From an uncultured Prevotella sp. (GTDB taxonomy: Bacteria; Bacteroidota; Bacteroidia; Bacteroidales; Bacteroidaceae), in contig CAKQPF010000050.1 in NCBI GenBank assembly GCA_934256705.1, positions 1 through 26,288 on the forward strand: a stretch of DNA of 26,288 bases, in the 5' to 3' direction. Both the position numbers and the translations under genes were made by a program. This document shows, piece by piece, positions 14,718 through 24,058 of the stretch. The notes under the pieces are model-generated. The model was not told the DNA's origin and made no database searches. It worked only from the letters and a program-made list of their open reading frames with translations. How positions within the stretch are numbered: the stretch's first letter is position 1; every line of letters starts with the position of its first letter.

Positions 14718-14732
14718 ATGTGATTATCACAT
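14718..14732. promoter_or_regulatory. 15-bp palindrome upstream of the DksA-like gene
   Basis: ATGTGAT-T-ATCACAT is a perfect palindrome 57 bp before the start at 14661. It resembles half-sites of CRP/FNR-type regulators, but one perfect 7+1+7 palindrome is expected by chance about once per window of this size. The rest of the 250-bp gap to ileS shows no gene and no clear TAnnTTTG promoter. Confidence 0.3.
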
Positions 14733-14863
14733 CATTAGTATGTTTCGTATATCAGTATGCTTAGGAAAAGCAGATACATCAACGACTGTCAATCGAGCAA
14801 ATCATAGGAGACGTGCCTCCAATCTTTGAACAAGAGAAGAGAATAATGGTAGAAAACCTGTAA

Positions 14864-14903
14864 GTGCCAACCGTATCTCATGTCGATGAGACACGGCTGG
14901 CAC
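14864..14903 (-). terminator. Stem-loop terminator of ileS
   Basis: GTGCCA, CCGT and TCTCAT on the left pair with ATGAGA, ACGG and TGGCAC on the right around a GTCG loop. It lies 11 bp past the ileS stop. U-rich sequence after it in minus-strand RNA is weak. Confidence 0.6.
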
Positions 14904-14913
14904 AAAGTTATCT

Positions 14914-17900
14914 TTATGCCTTAGTCACAATGATTTTGGCATTAAAGTCACCAAATTCAGCCTCTACACCTTCAGAAGCGTCACCCATAGCGATGCTATT
15001 AGCAAGCACCTGCGCAGCAATATGGTCACCAAAGACCTTAACAGCCGCAGCAAGCTGCTCATTATCTTCAAGTATTACATTGATGCGGTCAGTGATTTCA
15101 AATCCACTATCCTTACGCATGGCCTGTATTCTCTTGATAATCAGACGAGCAACACCTTCGTTTTTCAGTTCAGGAGTAATCTCAATATCGAGAGCGACAG
15201 TGATTTTACCTTCCAGAGCGATAGTCCATCCAGGAATATCCTCAGAGATAATCTCCACGTCAGCGACCTCAATATCAGCATTCTGTCCCTCTACAAGGAG
15301 AGAAATTCTGCCATTCTGCTCCAGTTGGGCAATCTGTTCCTGTGACATAGCCATCACGGCAGCGTTGACACTCTTCATCAACTTGCCGAACTTCTTACCC
15401 ATAGTGCGGAAGTTGCACTTCACTTTCTTGACGAGCTGCATATCGCTTCCATCCTCGATAAACCTGAGTTCCTTGACATTGGTCTCAGCAAGGATGACAT
15501 TAGCCATACGCTCGATGCGCTCCTTCATCTGATTATCAGAAGCAGGAATGGAAATGGCCTGCAATGCCTGAATTACAGGAATCTTCACTTTCTTACGCAA
15601 TGAGAGTACCATAGAAGTGACCTGCATTGCAAGCTGCATAGCCTGCTCAAGTTCAGAGTCTATGAATGCCTCGTTAGCCTCTGGGAATTTAGCGAGGTGA
15701 ACGCTCTCGGACTTGTCCTTGCCAGTAACGGAATTGAGGTCAAGGAACAACTGATCAGCATAGAAAGGAGATACAGGAGCGATGAGACGAGCCACAGTAT
15801 CGATGCAAGTATAGAGAGTCTGGTAAGCAGACAACTTGTCCTTTGTCATGCCACCACCCCAGAAACGCTTTTTGTTAAGACGGATATACCAGTTTGAAAG
15901 CTTGTCTATCACAAAGTTTTGGATTAAGCGCCCAGCCGGAGTAACGTCATAATCAGCGAGATAACGATCTACATCCTTAACGAGAGAGTTAAGCTCAGAG
16001 AGCAACCAACGGTCGAAGTCAGGACGCTCTTCGAAAGGAACCTCATCCTCAGAGTAATCGAATCCATCGACATTAGCATAGAGAGTGAAGAATGAATAAG
16101 CCCGATAAAGCTTTACGAAGAAAGCGCTTGTAACATCCTTTACGCCAGCAGGGTCGAAAGAAAGGTTGTCCCATGGAGAAGAGTTTGTCACCATATACCA
16201 ACGTACAGCATCAGTGCCATAGGTGCCGATACAATCGAATGGATTGATAACATTACCGATACGCTTTGACATCTTGATGCCATTCTTGTCAAGAACGAGA
16301 CCATTAGAGATTACGTTCTTATAGGCAACAGAATCAAACACCATAGTAGCGATGGCATGAAGAGTGAAGAACCATCCACGGGTCTGGTCCACTCCCTCAG
16401 CGATAAAGTCAGCAGGGAATGCTTTGCCTTCATCTATGAGCTCGCGATTCTCGAAAGGATAGTGGATCTGCGCATAAGGCATAGCACCGGAATCGAACCA
16501 TACGTCGATAAGATCCAGTTCACGTGTGAGCACGTTACCATTGGCAGAAACGAGCTTTATATCATCCACATAAGGACGGTGGAGGTCTATTCTGTCATAG
16601 TTCTCACGGGAATAATCTCCAGGAACGAATCCCTTAGCCTTGAGCGGATTCTCCTTCATTACTCCAGCAGCTACCGCCTTTTCTATCTCATTGTAGAGTT
16701 CCTCGACCGAACCGATGCAGATTTCCTCCTTGGTATCACGGTTACGCCAGATAGGAAGCGGAGTTCCCCAATAGCGAGAGCGTGAGAGGTTCCAGTCATT
16801 AAGGTTCTCAAGCCACTTTCCGAAGCGTCCTGAGCCAGTAGATTCCGGATGCCAGTTGATGGTCTTGTTCAACTCGAACATACGCTCTTTCTTTGAAGTG
16901 GAGCGGATAAACCATGAGTCGAGCGGATAATAGAGGACAGGCTTGTCAGTACGCCAGCAGTGAGGATAGTTGTGAACATGCTTCTCAATCTTGAAAGCAG
17001 AGCCCTCTTCCTTCATCTCAAGGCAGATGATCACGTTGAGATCCATATCCTTTGTAGCGGCTTTCTCATCATACTTGCCACCTACATTGTACTTAGGGTC
17101 GTACGCATTCTTCACATATTCGCCGGCATGATGCCAGTAAGAGTCGTTTACACAGAGTGAAACGAACTTCTGATCCATATCCTCCTTGACGAAGTAGCGA
17201 CCCTTGAAATCGACCATAGGACGAGTATCGCCAGCCTTGTCAATGACAAAGAGAGAAGGAATACCAGCGTCCTTGGCTACCTTGGCGTCATCAGCACCGA
17301 AGGTAGGAGCGATATGCACGATACCGGTACCGTCCTCAGTGGTAACGTAATCACCAGGAATAATGCGGAAAGCATCAGCCTCTTTCACGATGATTTCATC
17401 GTTTTCAAGCGCACAAGGCTTGATCCAAGGCATCAGCTGATTATAGTGAATGCCAACGAGGTCAGTGCCTTTGCCCTTCCAGAGGATTTCCATAGGGATT
17501 TCATTTCCCTCTTCATCCTTTGCATTCTGGAAATAAGCGCCCATACGGCTCTCAGCTATGATATAGACAGCCTCCTCATTAGTGTAAGGATTATTGCCCT
17601 TAAGAGCTACATAGTCAATCTTCGGACCTACGCAGAGCGCGGTATTTGAAGGCAAAGTCCAAGGAGTGGTGGTCCAAGCGAGGACATACACAGGCAGGTC
17701 AGACTTGATGAAGTCGAGCGAATCCTTCACCTTGAACTGTGCAGTAACGGTAGTATCCTTCACGTCACGATAGCAACCAGGCTGGTTAAGCTCATGACTT
17801 GAGAGACCCGTACCAGCAGCAGGAGAGTAAGGCTGAATGGTGTATCCCTTATAGAGGAGATTTTTCTGATAGAGCTGCTTGAGGAGATACCACAGGGTCT

Positions 17901-18375
17901 CGATGTACTTATTGTCGTAAGTGATGTAAGGATGCTCAAGATCCACCCAATATCCCATCTTGTTAGTGAGCTGAGTCCACTCGTCGGTGTACATCATCAC
18001 ATTCTTTCGGCAAGCGTCATTGTAATCATCCACGCTGATTTTCTTGCCTATATCCTCTTTGGTAATGCCGAGGCTCTTCTCTACTGAAAGCTCAACCGGG
18101 AGTCCATGAGTGTCCCAACCAGCCTTACGGTGCACCTGAAAGCCCTTCATGGTCTTATATCTGAGGAAAGTATCCTTGATGGTACGACCCATTACATGGT
18201 GGATTCCAGGATGACCATTGGCAGATGGAGGTCCTTCGAAGAAGATAAACTGAGGGCATCCCTCACGCTCATCAATGCTTTTATGGAACAAATCCTTCTT
18301 CTCCCACTGGGCGAGCACCTCATTATTGGTCTCAACGAGGTTCAAGCTTTTTCTTTCTGCGAATTTTTTTGCCAT
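14914..18375 (-). CDS. ileS: Isoleucyl-tRNA synthetase (type 2, KMSKR)
   Basis: This 1153-residue class I aminoacyl-tRNA synthetase charges tRNA-Ile. The N-terminal Rossmann start FEGPPSANGHPGIHHVMGRTIKD carries the HIGH-like element (about 57-60). GWDTHGLPVE and the CP1 editing domain follow (VYVLAWTTTPWTLPSN around 230, and the GDYVTTEDGTGIVHIAPTFG stretch). The second catalytic signature is KMSKR at about residue 700, in GIKMSKRIGN. The C-terminal anticodon-binding region extends from about 780. The length and KMSKR mark the eukaryote-like type 2 form found in many Bacteroidota, a type that is often less sensitive to mupirocin. It has its own promoter and a leader of about 105 bases. Confidence 0.97.
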   Translation of the reverse strand: MAKKFAERKSLNLVETNNEVLAQWEKKDLFHKSIDEREGCPQFIFFEGPPSANGHPGIHHVMGRTIKDTFLRYKTMKGFQVHRKAGWDTHGLPVELSVEKSLGITKEDIGKKISVDDYNDACRKNVMMYTDEWTQLTNKMGYWVDLEHPYITYDNKYIETLWYLLKQLYQKNLLYKGYTIQPYSPAAGTGLSSHELNQPGCYRDVKDTTVTAQFKVKDSLDFIKSDLPVYVLAWTTTPWTLPSNTALCVGPKIDYVALKGNNPYTNEEAVYIIAESRMGAYFQNAKDEEGNEIPMEILWKGKGTDLVGIHYNQLMPWIKPCALENDEIIVKEADAFRIIPGDYVTTEDGTGIVHIAPTFGADDAKVAKDAGIPSLFVIDKAGDTRPMVDFKGRYFVKEDMDQKFVSLCVNDSYWHHAGEYVKNAYDPKYNVGGKYDEKAATKDMDLNVIICLEMKEEGSAFKIEKHVHNYPHCWRTDKPVLYYPLDSWFIRSTSKKERMFELNKTINWHPESTGSGRFGKWLENLNDWNLSRSRYWGTPLPIWRNRDTKEEICIGSVEELYNEIEKAVAAGVMKENPLKAKGFVPGDYSRENYDRIDLHRPYVDDIKLVSANGNVLTRELDLIDVWFDSGAMPYAQIHYPFENRELIDEGKAFPADFIAEGVDQTRGWFFTLHAIATMVFDSVAYKNVISNGLVLDKNGIKMSKRIGNVINPFDCIGTYGTDAVRWYMVTNSSPWDNLSFDPAGVKDVTSAFFVKLYRAYSFFTLYANVDGFDYSEDEVPFEERPDFDRWLLSELNSLVKDVDRYLADYDVTPAGRLIQNFVIDKLSNWYIRLNKKRFWGGGMTKDKLSAYQTLYTCIDTVARLIAPVSPFYADQLFLDLNSVTGKDKSESVHLAKFPEANEAFIDSELEQAMQLAMQVTSMVLSLRKKVKIPVIQALQAISIPASDNQMKERIERMANVILAETNVKELRFIEDGSDMQLVKKVKCNFRTMGKKFGKLMKSVNAAVMAMSQEQIAQLEQNGRISLLVEGQNADIEVADVEIISEDIPGWTIALEGKITVALDIEITPELKNEGVARLIIKRIQAMRKDSGFEITDRINVILEDNEQLAAAVKVFGDHIAAQVLANSIAMGDASEGVEAEFGDFNAKIIVTKA

Positions 18376-18487
18376 TTATTTATATTGAATTTTTATTATG
18401 TTTCAAAGAGTACAAAGGGCAGTTCTTTTGCCTTGCAAAAAGACAAGCAAAGCGCCCGAAAATATATCATAGATATATAATCGGGCG

Positions 18488-18519
18488 CAAAGTTACTAAA
18501 AAAAGTCGAGACAGGCAAA
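18488..18519 (-). promoter_or_regulatory. Promoter of ileS
   Basis: Minus strand: TTTG (18516-18519), 20 bp, TAACTTTG (18488-18495). The leader to ATG 18375 is about 105 bases. It contains an imperfect CTTTGCTTG/CAAGGCAAAAG hairpin but no recognisable T-box. Confidence 0.75.
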
Positions 18520-18591
18520 TCTTTGGGCTTATTTTCACCCTAACGTCTGCCACATTACATTTGCATTACAAAATGAGAGGACACGGAGGTT

Positions 18592-20748
18592 TTACTCATC
18601 CTTCTCTTCTGCCTCATGCTCAGCAATGAGTTTCTGCTGGATGTCATTAGGCACGAGCTCGTAAGAAGCGAACTTTGTGGAGAAGGAAGCACGTCCTCCG
18701 GTGATAGAACTCAATGCTATGCTGTAGCTTGCAAGTTCCTTGAGAGGAATCTTGGCCTGAAGCTTCTGGTATCCATTCTCAGAGTCCATACCCATGATGA
18801 GGGCACGACGTCCCTGGAGATCACTCATCACGTCGCCCATATAGTCAGCAGGCACATAGACCTCAAGGTCATATATAGGCTCAAGAATCTTAGGACCAGC
18901 ATTCTTGAACGCCTCAGAGAAGGCATTTCTTGCAGCAAGCATGAATGAGAGCTCGTTGGAGTCAACCGGGTGCATCTTGCCGTCATAGACGATAACGCGA
19001 ACGTCACGGGCATAAGAACCTGTGAGCGGACCACGCTCCATCTTCTCCATCACGCCCTTGAGGATAGCAGGCATGAAGCGCATATCGATGGCGCCACCTA
19101 CTACAGTGTTGATAAACACGAGTTTACCACCCCATTCCAGGTTGACTTCCTCACGGCTCTTGATGTTGATCTTGACATCCTGGCCATTGAGTTTGTATGT
19201 AGTTGGGTCAGGCATACCGTCAGCGTATGGCTCGACGATAAGGTGAACCTCACCAAACTGTCCAGCGCCACCAGACTGCTTCTTATGACGATATTCAGCC
19301 TGAGCACTCTTGGTGATGGTCTCACGATAAGGAATCTTAGGCTCAATGTATTCCACCTGAATCTTTTCATTGTTCTCCAGACGCCACTTGAGCGTGCGAA
19401 GATGGAACTCACCCTGTCCATGAACAATGACCTGACGAAGCTCCTTGCTCTGCTCTACCACCCATGTAGGATCCTCCTGACGCATTCTGGTCAGTGCAGC
19501 CATAAGCTTTTCAGTCTCAGACTCATTCTTAGCCTTGATAGCGCGAGAGAACTTAGGGTTAGGATACTTGACGAAATCGAAACGGTTTTCACAATCCTTG
19601 CCGTTGAGGGTATTGCCGGTCTTAACGTCCTTGAGCTTGACAGCACAACCGATATCACCGGCTTTCAGCTCATCCACAGGCACACGGTTGGCACCAGCAC
19701 AAACATATATCTGACCGATTCTTTCCTTGGAACCGCGATCTGCATTAGAAAGGTCGTCACCAGGCTTGATGCTTCCGCTCATCACCTTGAAGTACTGCAC
19801 CTCACCGATATGCGGTTCAACGCCAGTCTTGAAGAAATATACAGACTCAGGACCGTTGACATCGACAGCCACTTCCTCACCACGAGTATTGTGAACCTTA
19901 GGCATTTCATCCACGAACGGCACTACATTACCGAGGAATTCCATAAGTCTGCGGACGCCCATGCACTTTCCTGCACATACGCAGAATACCGGGAAGATGC
20001 TACGGGTAATGAGTCCCTTGCGGATACCCTCGCGCATTTCGTCCTCTGTCAAGGTTTCCGTCTCGAAGAACTTGTCCATCAGTCCCTCATCATTCTCGGC
20101 AGCAGCCTCCACGAGAGCCTTGTGGAGTTCCATAGCCTTATCCATCTCCTCAGCAGGTATATCCTCGATAGTAGGAGCACCGCCTTCCGGACCCCATGAA
20201 TACTTCTTCATCAGGAGCACGTCGATGAGGGAATTGAAGTCAGGACCTTCATTGAGCGGATACTGGATAGGCACCACCTTTGAACCGTAGATATCCTGAA
20301 GGCGCTCAAGGCAGTTCTCATAGTTGCACTTTTCAGAGTCAAGCTGGTTGACAAGGAAGATAACCGGCTTCTTCAGCTTTTCGGTATAGCGGAAATGATT
20401 CTGTGTACCTACCTCCGGACCATACTGTCCATTGATGAGCAGCACAGCGGTATCTGTTACATTGAGCGCTGTAAGAGCAGAGCCGACAAAGTCGTCTGAA
20501 CCTGGGCAGTCAATGATATTGAGCTTCTTATTGTTCCATTCCACATGATAGACAGTAGAGAAAACGGAATATCCGTACTCCTGCTCTACAGGGAAATAGT
20601 CACTTACTGTATTTTTCTGAGTGATGCGTCCACGACGCTGGATGACCCCAGCTTCATATAGGAGAGACTCGGTAAGGGTTGTCTTACCAGAACCATCATT
20701 ACCGAGAAGGGCAATGTTCTTGATTTCGTTTGTTTGGTATACCTTCAT
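18592..20748 (-). CDS. fusA2: Elongation factor G paralogue (EF-G2 type) with degenerate GTPase site
   Basis: This 718-residue protein has the five-domain EF-G layout. The P-loop GNDGSGKT (16-23) is intact. Switch II reads DCPGSDDF (80-87), with serine 84 where EF-G has the catalytic histidine of DTPGHVDF. The guanine-specificity motif is NQLD (134-137) instead of NKxD, and the switch I block is YGYSVFS instead of RGITITS. Domain IV is present (GGAGQFGEVHLIVEP). A Bacteroides EF-G paralogue with such features has been reported to support translocation without GTP hydrolysis. Start ATG 20748 fits the leader after the promoter; the in-frame 20853 lies upstream of the -7 element. It is monocistronic and divergent from hemW. 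Confidence 0.92.
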   Translation of the reverse strand: MKVYQTNEIKNIALLGNDGSGKTTLTESLLYEAGVIQRRGRITQKNTVSDYFPVEQEYGYSVFSTVYHVEWNNKKLNIIDCPGSDDFVGSALTALNVTDTAVLLINGQYGPEVGTQNHFRYTEKLKKPVIFLVNQLDSEKCNYENCLERLQDIYGSKVVPIQYPLNEGPDFNSLIDVLLMKKYSWGPEGGAPTIEDIPAEEMDKAMELHKALVEAAAENDEGLMDKFFETETLTEDEMREGIRKGLITRSIFPVFCVCAGKCMGVRRLMEFLGNVVPFVDEMPKVHNTRGEEVAVDVNGPESVYFFKTGVEPHIGEVQYFKVMSGSIKPGDDLSNADRGSKERIGQIYVCAGANRVPVDELKAGDIGCAVKLKDVKTGNTLNGKDCENRFDFVKYPNPKFSRAIKAKNESETEKLMAALTRMRQEDPTWVVEQSKELRQVIVHGQGEFHLRTLKWRLENNEKIQVEYIEPKIPYRETITKSAQAEYRHKKQSGGAGQFGEVHLIVEPYADGMPDPTTYKLNGQDVKINIKSREEVNLEWGGKLVFINTVVGGAIDMRFMPAILKGVMEKMERGPLTGSYARDVRVIVYDGKMHPVDSNELSFMLAARNAFSEAFKNAGPKILEPIYDLEVYVPADYMGDVMSDLQGRRALIMGMDSENGYQKLQAKIPLKELASYSIALSSITGGRASFSTKFASYELVPNDIQQKLIAEHEAEEKDE

Positions 20749-20823
20749 AGTTCTTGCTTTAAGGTTTAGTTTGTTATTAGGATTATACTTTGAAAGGTTG
20801 GGAGCGTTTCCCGAAATCGATTT

Positions 20824-20854
20824 CAAAGTTAATGAATGCAACTGTGAAAACAAA
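20824..20854 (-). promoter_or_regulatory. Promoter of the EF-G2 gene
   Basis: Minus strand: TTTG (20851-20854), 19 bp, TAACTTTG (20824-20831). It rules out the longer start at 20853 and leaves a leader of about 70 bases. Confidence 0.75.
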
Positions 20855-20903
20855 ACATTTATGGCAAAAAAGTAGTTTTTTTAAGTTTTTTTTGACTTTT
20901 CAA

Positions 20904-20933
20904 TTGTTATTATGGCAAATATTCATACCTTTG
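20904..20933 (+). promoter_or_regulatory. Promoter of hemW
   Basis: TTG (20904-20906), 19 bp, TACCTTTG (20926-20933). Start of transcription is expected near 20940, so the in-frame ATG at 20912 cannot be used and ATG 20978 is chosen. Confidence 0.7.
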
Positions 20934-20977
20934 CATTCAATTCGTCCAATAACAATTTCATTTTTTCATTTTCACCC

Positions 20978-22102
20978 ATGGCAGGCATCTACGTCCATAT
21001 CCCTTTCTGCAAGAGCCGCTGCATATACTGCGGATTCTACTCCACCACCCTGTTCGACCGCCAGGAAGAATACGTCGAATCACTGATAAAGGAGATGGAC
21101 GACAGGAAGGATTATCTCGGCTCCGAACCAGTAAAGACGATATACATAGGCGGAGGCACACCGTCACTGCTGAAGCCCTCGTCACTCGAAAGACTATGCA
21201 CCGCCCTGCAGGACCGTCGCCACCTTATATATAATATAGAGGAATTTACCATGGAATGCAATCCCGACGACATCACCGACGAATACGCCGGCCTCATAGC
21301 ATCGCTCGGAATAAACCGCGTAAGCATGGGAGCGCAGACGTTCAGCGACGAGAGACTGGCATTCCTGCATCGCCGCCACAGAGCAGGAGACGTGAAAAGG
21401 GCAGTCGAGACACTGAGAAGAAACGGCATAGATAACATCAGCATCGACCTGATGTTCGGTTTTCCCGACGAAAGCCTCAGCGACTGGCAGAGCGACATCA
21501 ACGAAGCATTGAGTCTCGGAGTGCAGCATATCTCAGCCTATTCGCTGATGTATGAAGAAGGGACACCGCTCTTCCGCCTGCTGAATGACGGAAAAATCAG
21601 AGAGATAAACGAGGAAACAAGTCTCAGGATGTACGAGATGCTCATCGAATCATTGGCAAACCACGGATTCGAGCATTACGAAATCTCCAATTTCGCTTTG
21701 CCCGGATATCGCTCAAAGCACAACAGCAGCTACTGGAAGCAGATTCCTTACCTCGGCATTGGAGCCTCAGCCCACTCCTACAACATCGTTTCACGACAAT
21801 GGAACGTGGCTGACGTTAAGGATTACATCCACCTTATCAACGCCTCATCGCACCAATACATCGAGGAAACAGAGCATCTCACCGATACGGAGCGTTACAA
21901 TGACATCATCACCACTACCTTGCGCACCAGCGACGGAATAGACACCCGCACGCTTCCACAGCGTCACCGCGACTTTATCCTGAAGGCTTCACAGAAGCAC
22001 ATCGCATTGGGCAACCTCACTTTAGACAACGGAATCATCCGCCTTACGCGCCAGGGACTGTTCATCAGCGACTCCATCATGGTGGACCTGATTGAGGAAT
22101 AG
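20978..22102 (+). CDS. hemW: Radical SAM heme chaperone HemW
   Basis: This 374-residue protein begins MAGIYVHIPF, then C11-x3-C15-x2-C18, the radical SAM [4Fe-4S] ligands. The residue after CG is phenylalanine, as in HemW, where the true coproporphyrinogen dehydrogenase HemN has a further cysteine. YIGGGTPSLL, TMECNPDDI, NRVSMGAQTF and ISIDLMFGFPDE are the family's barrel motifs, and a HemN_C-like winged domain follows to the end. HemW binds heme and inserts it into target proteins; annotation as coproporphyrinogen oxidase would be misleading. It is divergent from the EF-G2 gene and upstream of the DXS-like gene. Confidence 0.92.
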   Translation: MAGIYVHIPFCKSRCIYCGFYSTTLFDRQEEYVESLIKEMDDRKDYLGSEPVKTIYIGGGTPSLLKPSSLERLCTALQDRRHLIYNIEEFTMECNPDDITDEYAGLIASLGINRVSMGAQTFSDERLAFLHRRHRAGDVKRAVETLRRNGIDNISIDLMFGFPDESLSDWQSDINEALSLGVQHISAYSLMYEEGTPLFRLLNDGKIREINEETSLRMYEMLIESLANHGFEHYEISNFALPGYRSKHNSSYWKQIPYLGIGASAHSYNIVSRQWNVADVKDYIHLINASSHQYIEETEHLTDTERYNDIITTTLRTSDGIDTRTLPQRHRDFILKASQKHIALGNLTLDNGIIRLTRQGLFISDSIMVDLIEE

Positions 22103-22171
22103 CCTGTCAGATTACTCTTTATGGGTAAATATTCCCGAATTATTGGTACTGTCCATATGATATATTATGCG

Positions 22172-22179
22172 TAATTTTG
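22172..22179 (+). promoter_or_regulatory. Likely -7 element for the DXS-like/AraC unit
   Basis: TAATTTTG matches TAnnTTTG, 41 bp before ATG 22220. No good -33 element lies at the usual distance, which would fit a promoter needing an activator. Confidence 0.45.
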
Positions 22180-22219
22180 CACCAGGAAATAAATAACATT
22201 CACAAAAGACTGGACAATT

Positions 22220-24007
22220 ATGTATATTGAAAAAATCACATCACCAGCCGACTTGAAAGGGCTGGACATCAAACAACTTGAAACTGTCGCTGAAGAAACC
22301 AGACAGGCCGTGCTCAACCGCGTCAGCAAACATGGCGGTCACGTGGGTCCCAACCTCGGATTCGTCGAAGCTACCGTAGCTTTACACTACGTATTCGATG
22401 CACCGAAAGACAAATTCGTATTTGACGTAAGCCACCAATGCTACCCCCACAAGGTCCTTACCGGACGCGCTTCCGGTTTCCTCGGCGACGTGGACGACAT
22501 GAATGCAATATCCGGTTACTCTTCTCCTGCCGAGAGTCCGGTATATGACAACTTCGAGGTGGGACACACCTCTACCTCCATCAGCCTTGCCACAGGTCTG
22601 CAGAAGGCCCGCGACATCAAAGGCACCGACGAGAACATCATTGCCATCATTGGCGACGGATCGCTGTCTGGAGGCGAAGCATTCGAAGGTCTGGACGAGG
22701 CTTCCGAACTCGGAACGGGCATTATCATCGTGGTAAACGACAACGAGATGTCCATCGCCGAGAATCACGGTGGCATCTACAAGAACCTGCGTGCACTGCG
22801 CGAGAGCAACGGCTGCTGTGCAGACAACTGGTTCAAGGCATGGGGATTCGAATACAAATACCTCGAAGAAGGTAATGACATAGAGAAACTCATCGCCATA
22901 TTCCGGAGCGTCAAAGGCACAGACAAGCCTACTGTGGTGCATATCCACACCGAGAAAGGTCACGGCTACGCACCTGCAGTGGCAAACAAGGAGGCTTGGC
23001 ACTGGGGAATGCCTTTCAATCTTGAAGACGGAAGTCGCCCGGTAAGGAATGCGGACGGCAGCATACCGGCCATCGAACCGCAAGAAAACTATGCTGACTT
23101 GTATTCCGACTGGATGCTCCAGCATATGAAGCAGGACAGGACTCTCATCGCCGTCACCGCCGGAACGCCTACTGCCGCAGGATTCACTCCCGAGAAACGC
23201 AGGCAAGCCGGTGACCAACACATCGACATGGGCATTGCCGAAGAGCAGGCCGTAGCCATGATTTCCGGCATGGCAAAGGGCGGACTGCGCCCGGTATGGA
23301 CGGTATATAGCACCTTCATACAGCGCACCTACGACCAGATAGCACAGGACCTCTGCATCAATTCCAACCCTGCCGTCATCAATGTAGTATGCGGAGGCGT
23401 CAACACACTGAATGACATCACCCATATATGCCTATTCGACATCCCGATGCTCATCAGCATTCCCAATCTCATCTATCTGGCTCCTACGTCATGCGAGGAA
23501 TATTTTGCAATGCTCCGCTGGGCCATTCTCCAGGACAGGAAGCCTGTAGCCATCCGTATGCCAAGCAATGGAGTCATACATACCGCAGAGACTGTAGATG
23601 CGGAATACGGTTTTGAACCTGAATACAAGGTGACGCACATGGGCGAAAAGGTTGCCATCATCGCAGCCGGTTCGTTCTATCAGAAGGGCGAAAGCGTCAT
23701 GCGACTGCTTGCCGACAACGGTATAAATGCCACACTCATCAATCCCCGCTACCTTAATGACGTGGATCCAGCCACGCTCGATACACTGAAAGAGAACCAC
23801 AAACTTGTGGTCACTCTGGAAGACGGATGCAAGAACGGCGGATTCGGAGAGCGCATAGCCGCCTATTACGGCACATCCGACATGAAAGTGATGGTAGGCG
23901 GAATCAGAAAAGGTCTTTACGACCGCTTCGATGTAGAGCAGTTGCTTGCCGACAACCGCCTGCTCGACAATCAGATAGTGGAGGATATTATGCAGATTGT
24001 ACGATAG
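22220..24007 (+). CDS. DXS-like thiamine-diphosphate enzyme (divergent paralogue)
   Basis: This 595-residue protein has the three transketolase-type domains of 1-deoxy-D-xylulose-5-phosphate synthase. ThDP-binding GDG (145-147) is followed by NDNEMSIAEN (173-182), with H41, H116 (GHTSTS) and catalytic E341 (IAEEQAV) and R369 (IQRTYDQ) kept. It is shorter than typical DXS (620-640) because the linker after ENHGG lacks about 50 residues. The usual ADGQTHQGAFD block reads LNDITHICLFD, and RYPRGN reads RMPSNG, so the arginine proposed to hold the glyceraldehyde phosphate is serine 449. DXS-like is therefore certain, but the substrate may differ. It is followed after 51 bp by an AraC-type regulator. 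Confidence 0.8.
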   Translation: MYIEKITSPADLKGLDIKQLETVAEETRQAVLNRVSKHGGHVGPNLGFVEATVALHYVFDAPKDKFVFDVSHQCYPHKVLTGRASGFLGDVDDMNAISGYSSPAESPVYDNFEVGHTSTSISLATGLQKARDIKGTDENIIAIIGDGSLSGGEAFEGLDEASELGTGIIIVVNDNEMSIAENHGGIYKNLRALRESNGCCADNWFKAWGFEYKYLEEGNDIEKLIAIFRSVKGTDKPTVVHIHTEKGHGYAPAVANKEAWHWGMPFNLEDGSRPVRNADGSIPAIEPQENYADLYSDWMLQHMKQDRTLIAVTAGTPTAAGFTPEKRRQAGDQHIDMGIAEEQAVAMISGMAKGGLRPVWTVYSTFIQRTYDQIAQDLCINSNPAVINVVCGGVNTLNDITHICLFDIPMLISIPNLIYLAPTSCEEYFAMLRWAILQDRKPVAIRMPSNGVIHTAETVDAEYGFEPEYKVTHMGEKVAIIAAGSFYQKGESVMRLLADNGINATLINPRYLNDVDPATLDTLKENHKLVVTLEDGCKNGGFGERIAAYYGTSDMKVMVGGIRKGLYDRFDVEQLLADNRLLDNQIVEDIMQIVR

Positions 24008-24058
24008 ACTCTCCACAGTCAAACAAAGTTACATTTACTCTTCTTAATATTACGCCTT

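Noticed and set aside
18376..18480. T-box riboswitch in the ileS leader
   Set aside because: The leader of about 105 bases has no T-box AGGGUGGNACCGCG-like bulge and no terminator before the start codon; only a weak hairpin is present.
18970..20199. 409-residue plus-strand frame
   Set aside because: It lies entirely antisense to the EF-G2 gene, has no family motif, and its composition follows the complementary codons.
20978..22102. Call as oxygen-independent coproporphyrinogen III oxidase (HemN)
   Set aside because: The cluster motif has phenylalanine where HemN has an additional cysteine, and the N-terminus begins at HIPFC as in HemW.
22382..23425. 347-residue minus-strand frame
   Set aside because: Antisense to the well-supported DXS-like gene and without any recognisable domain or start signal.
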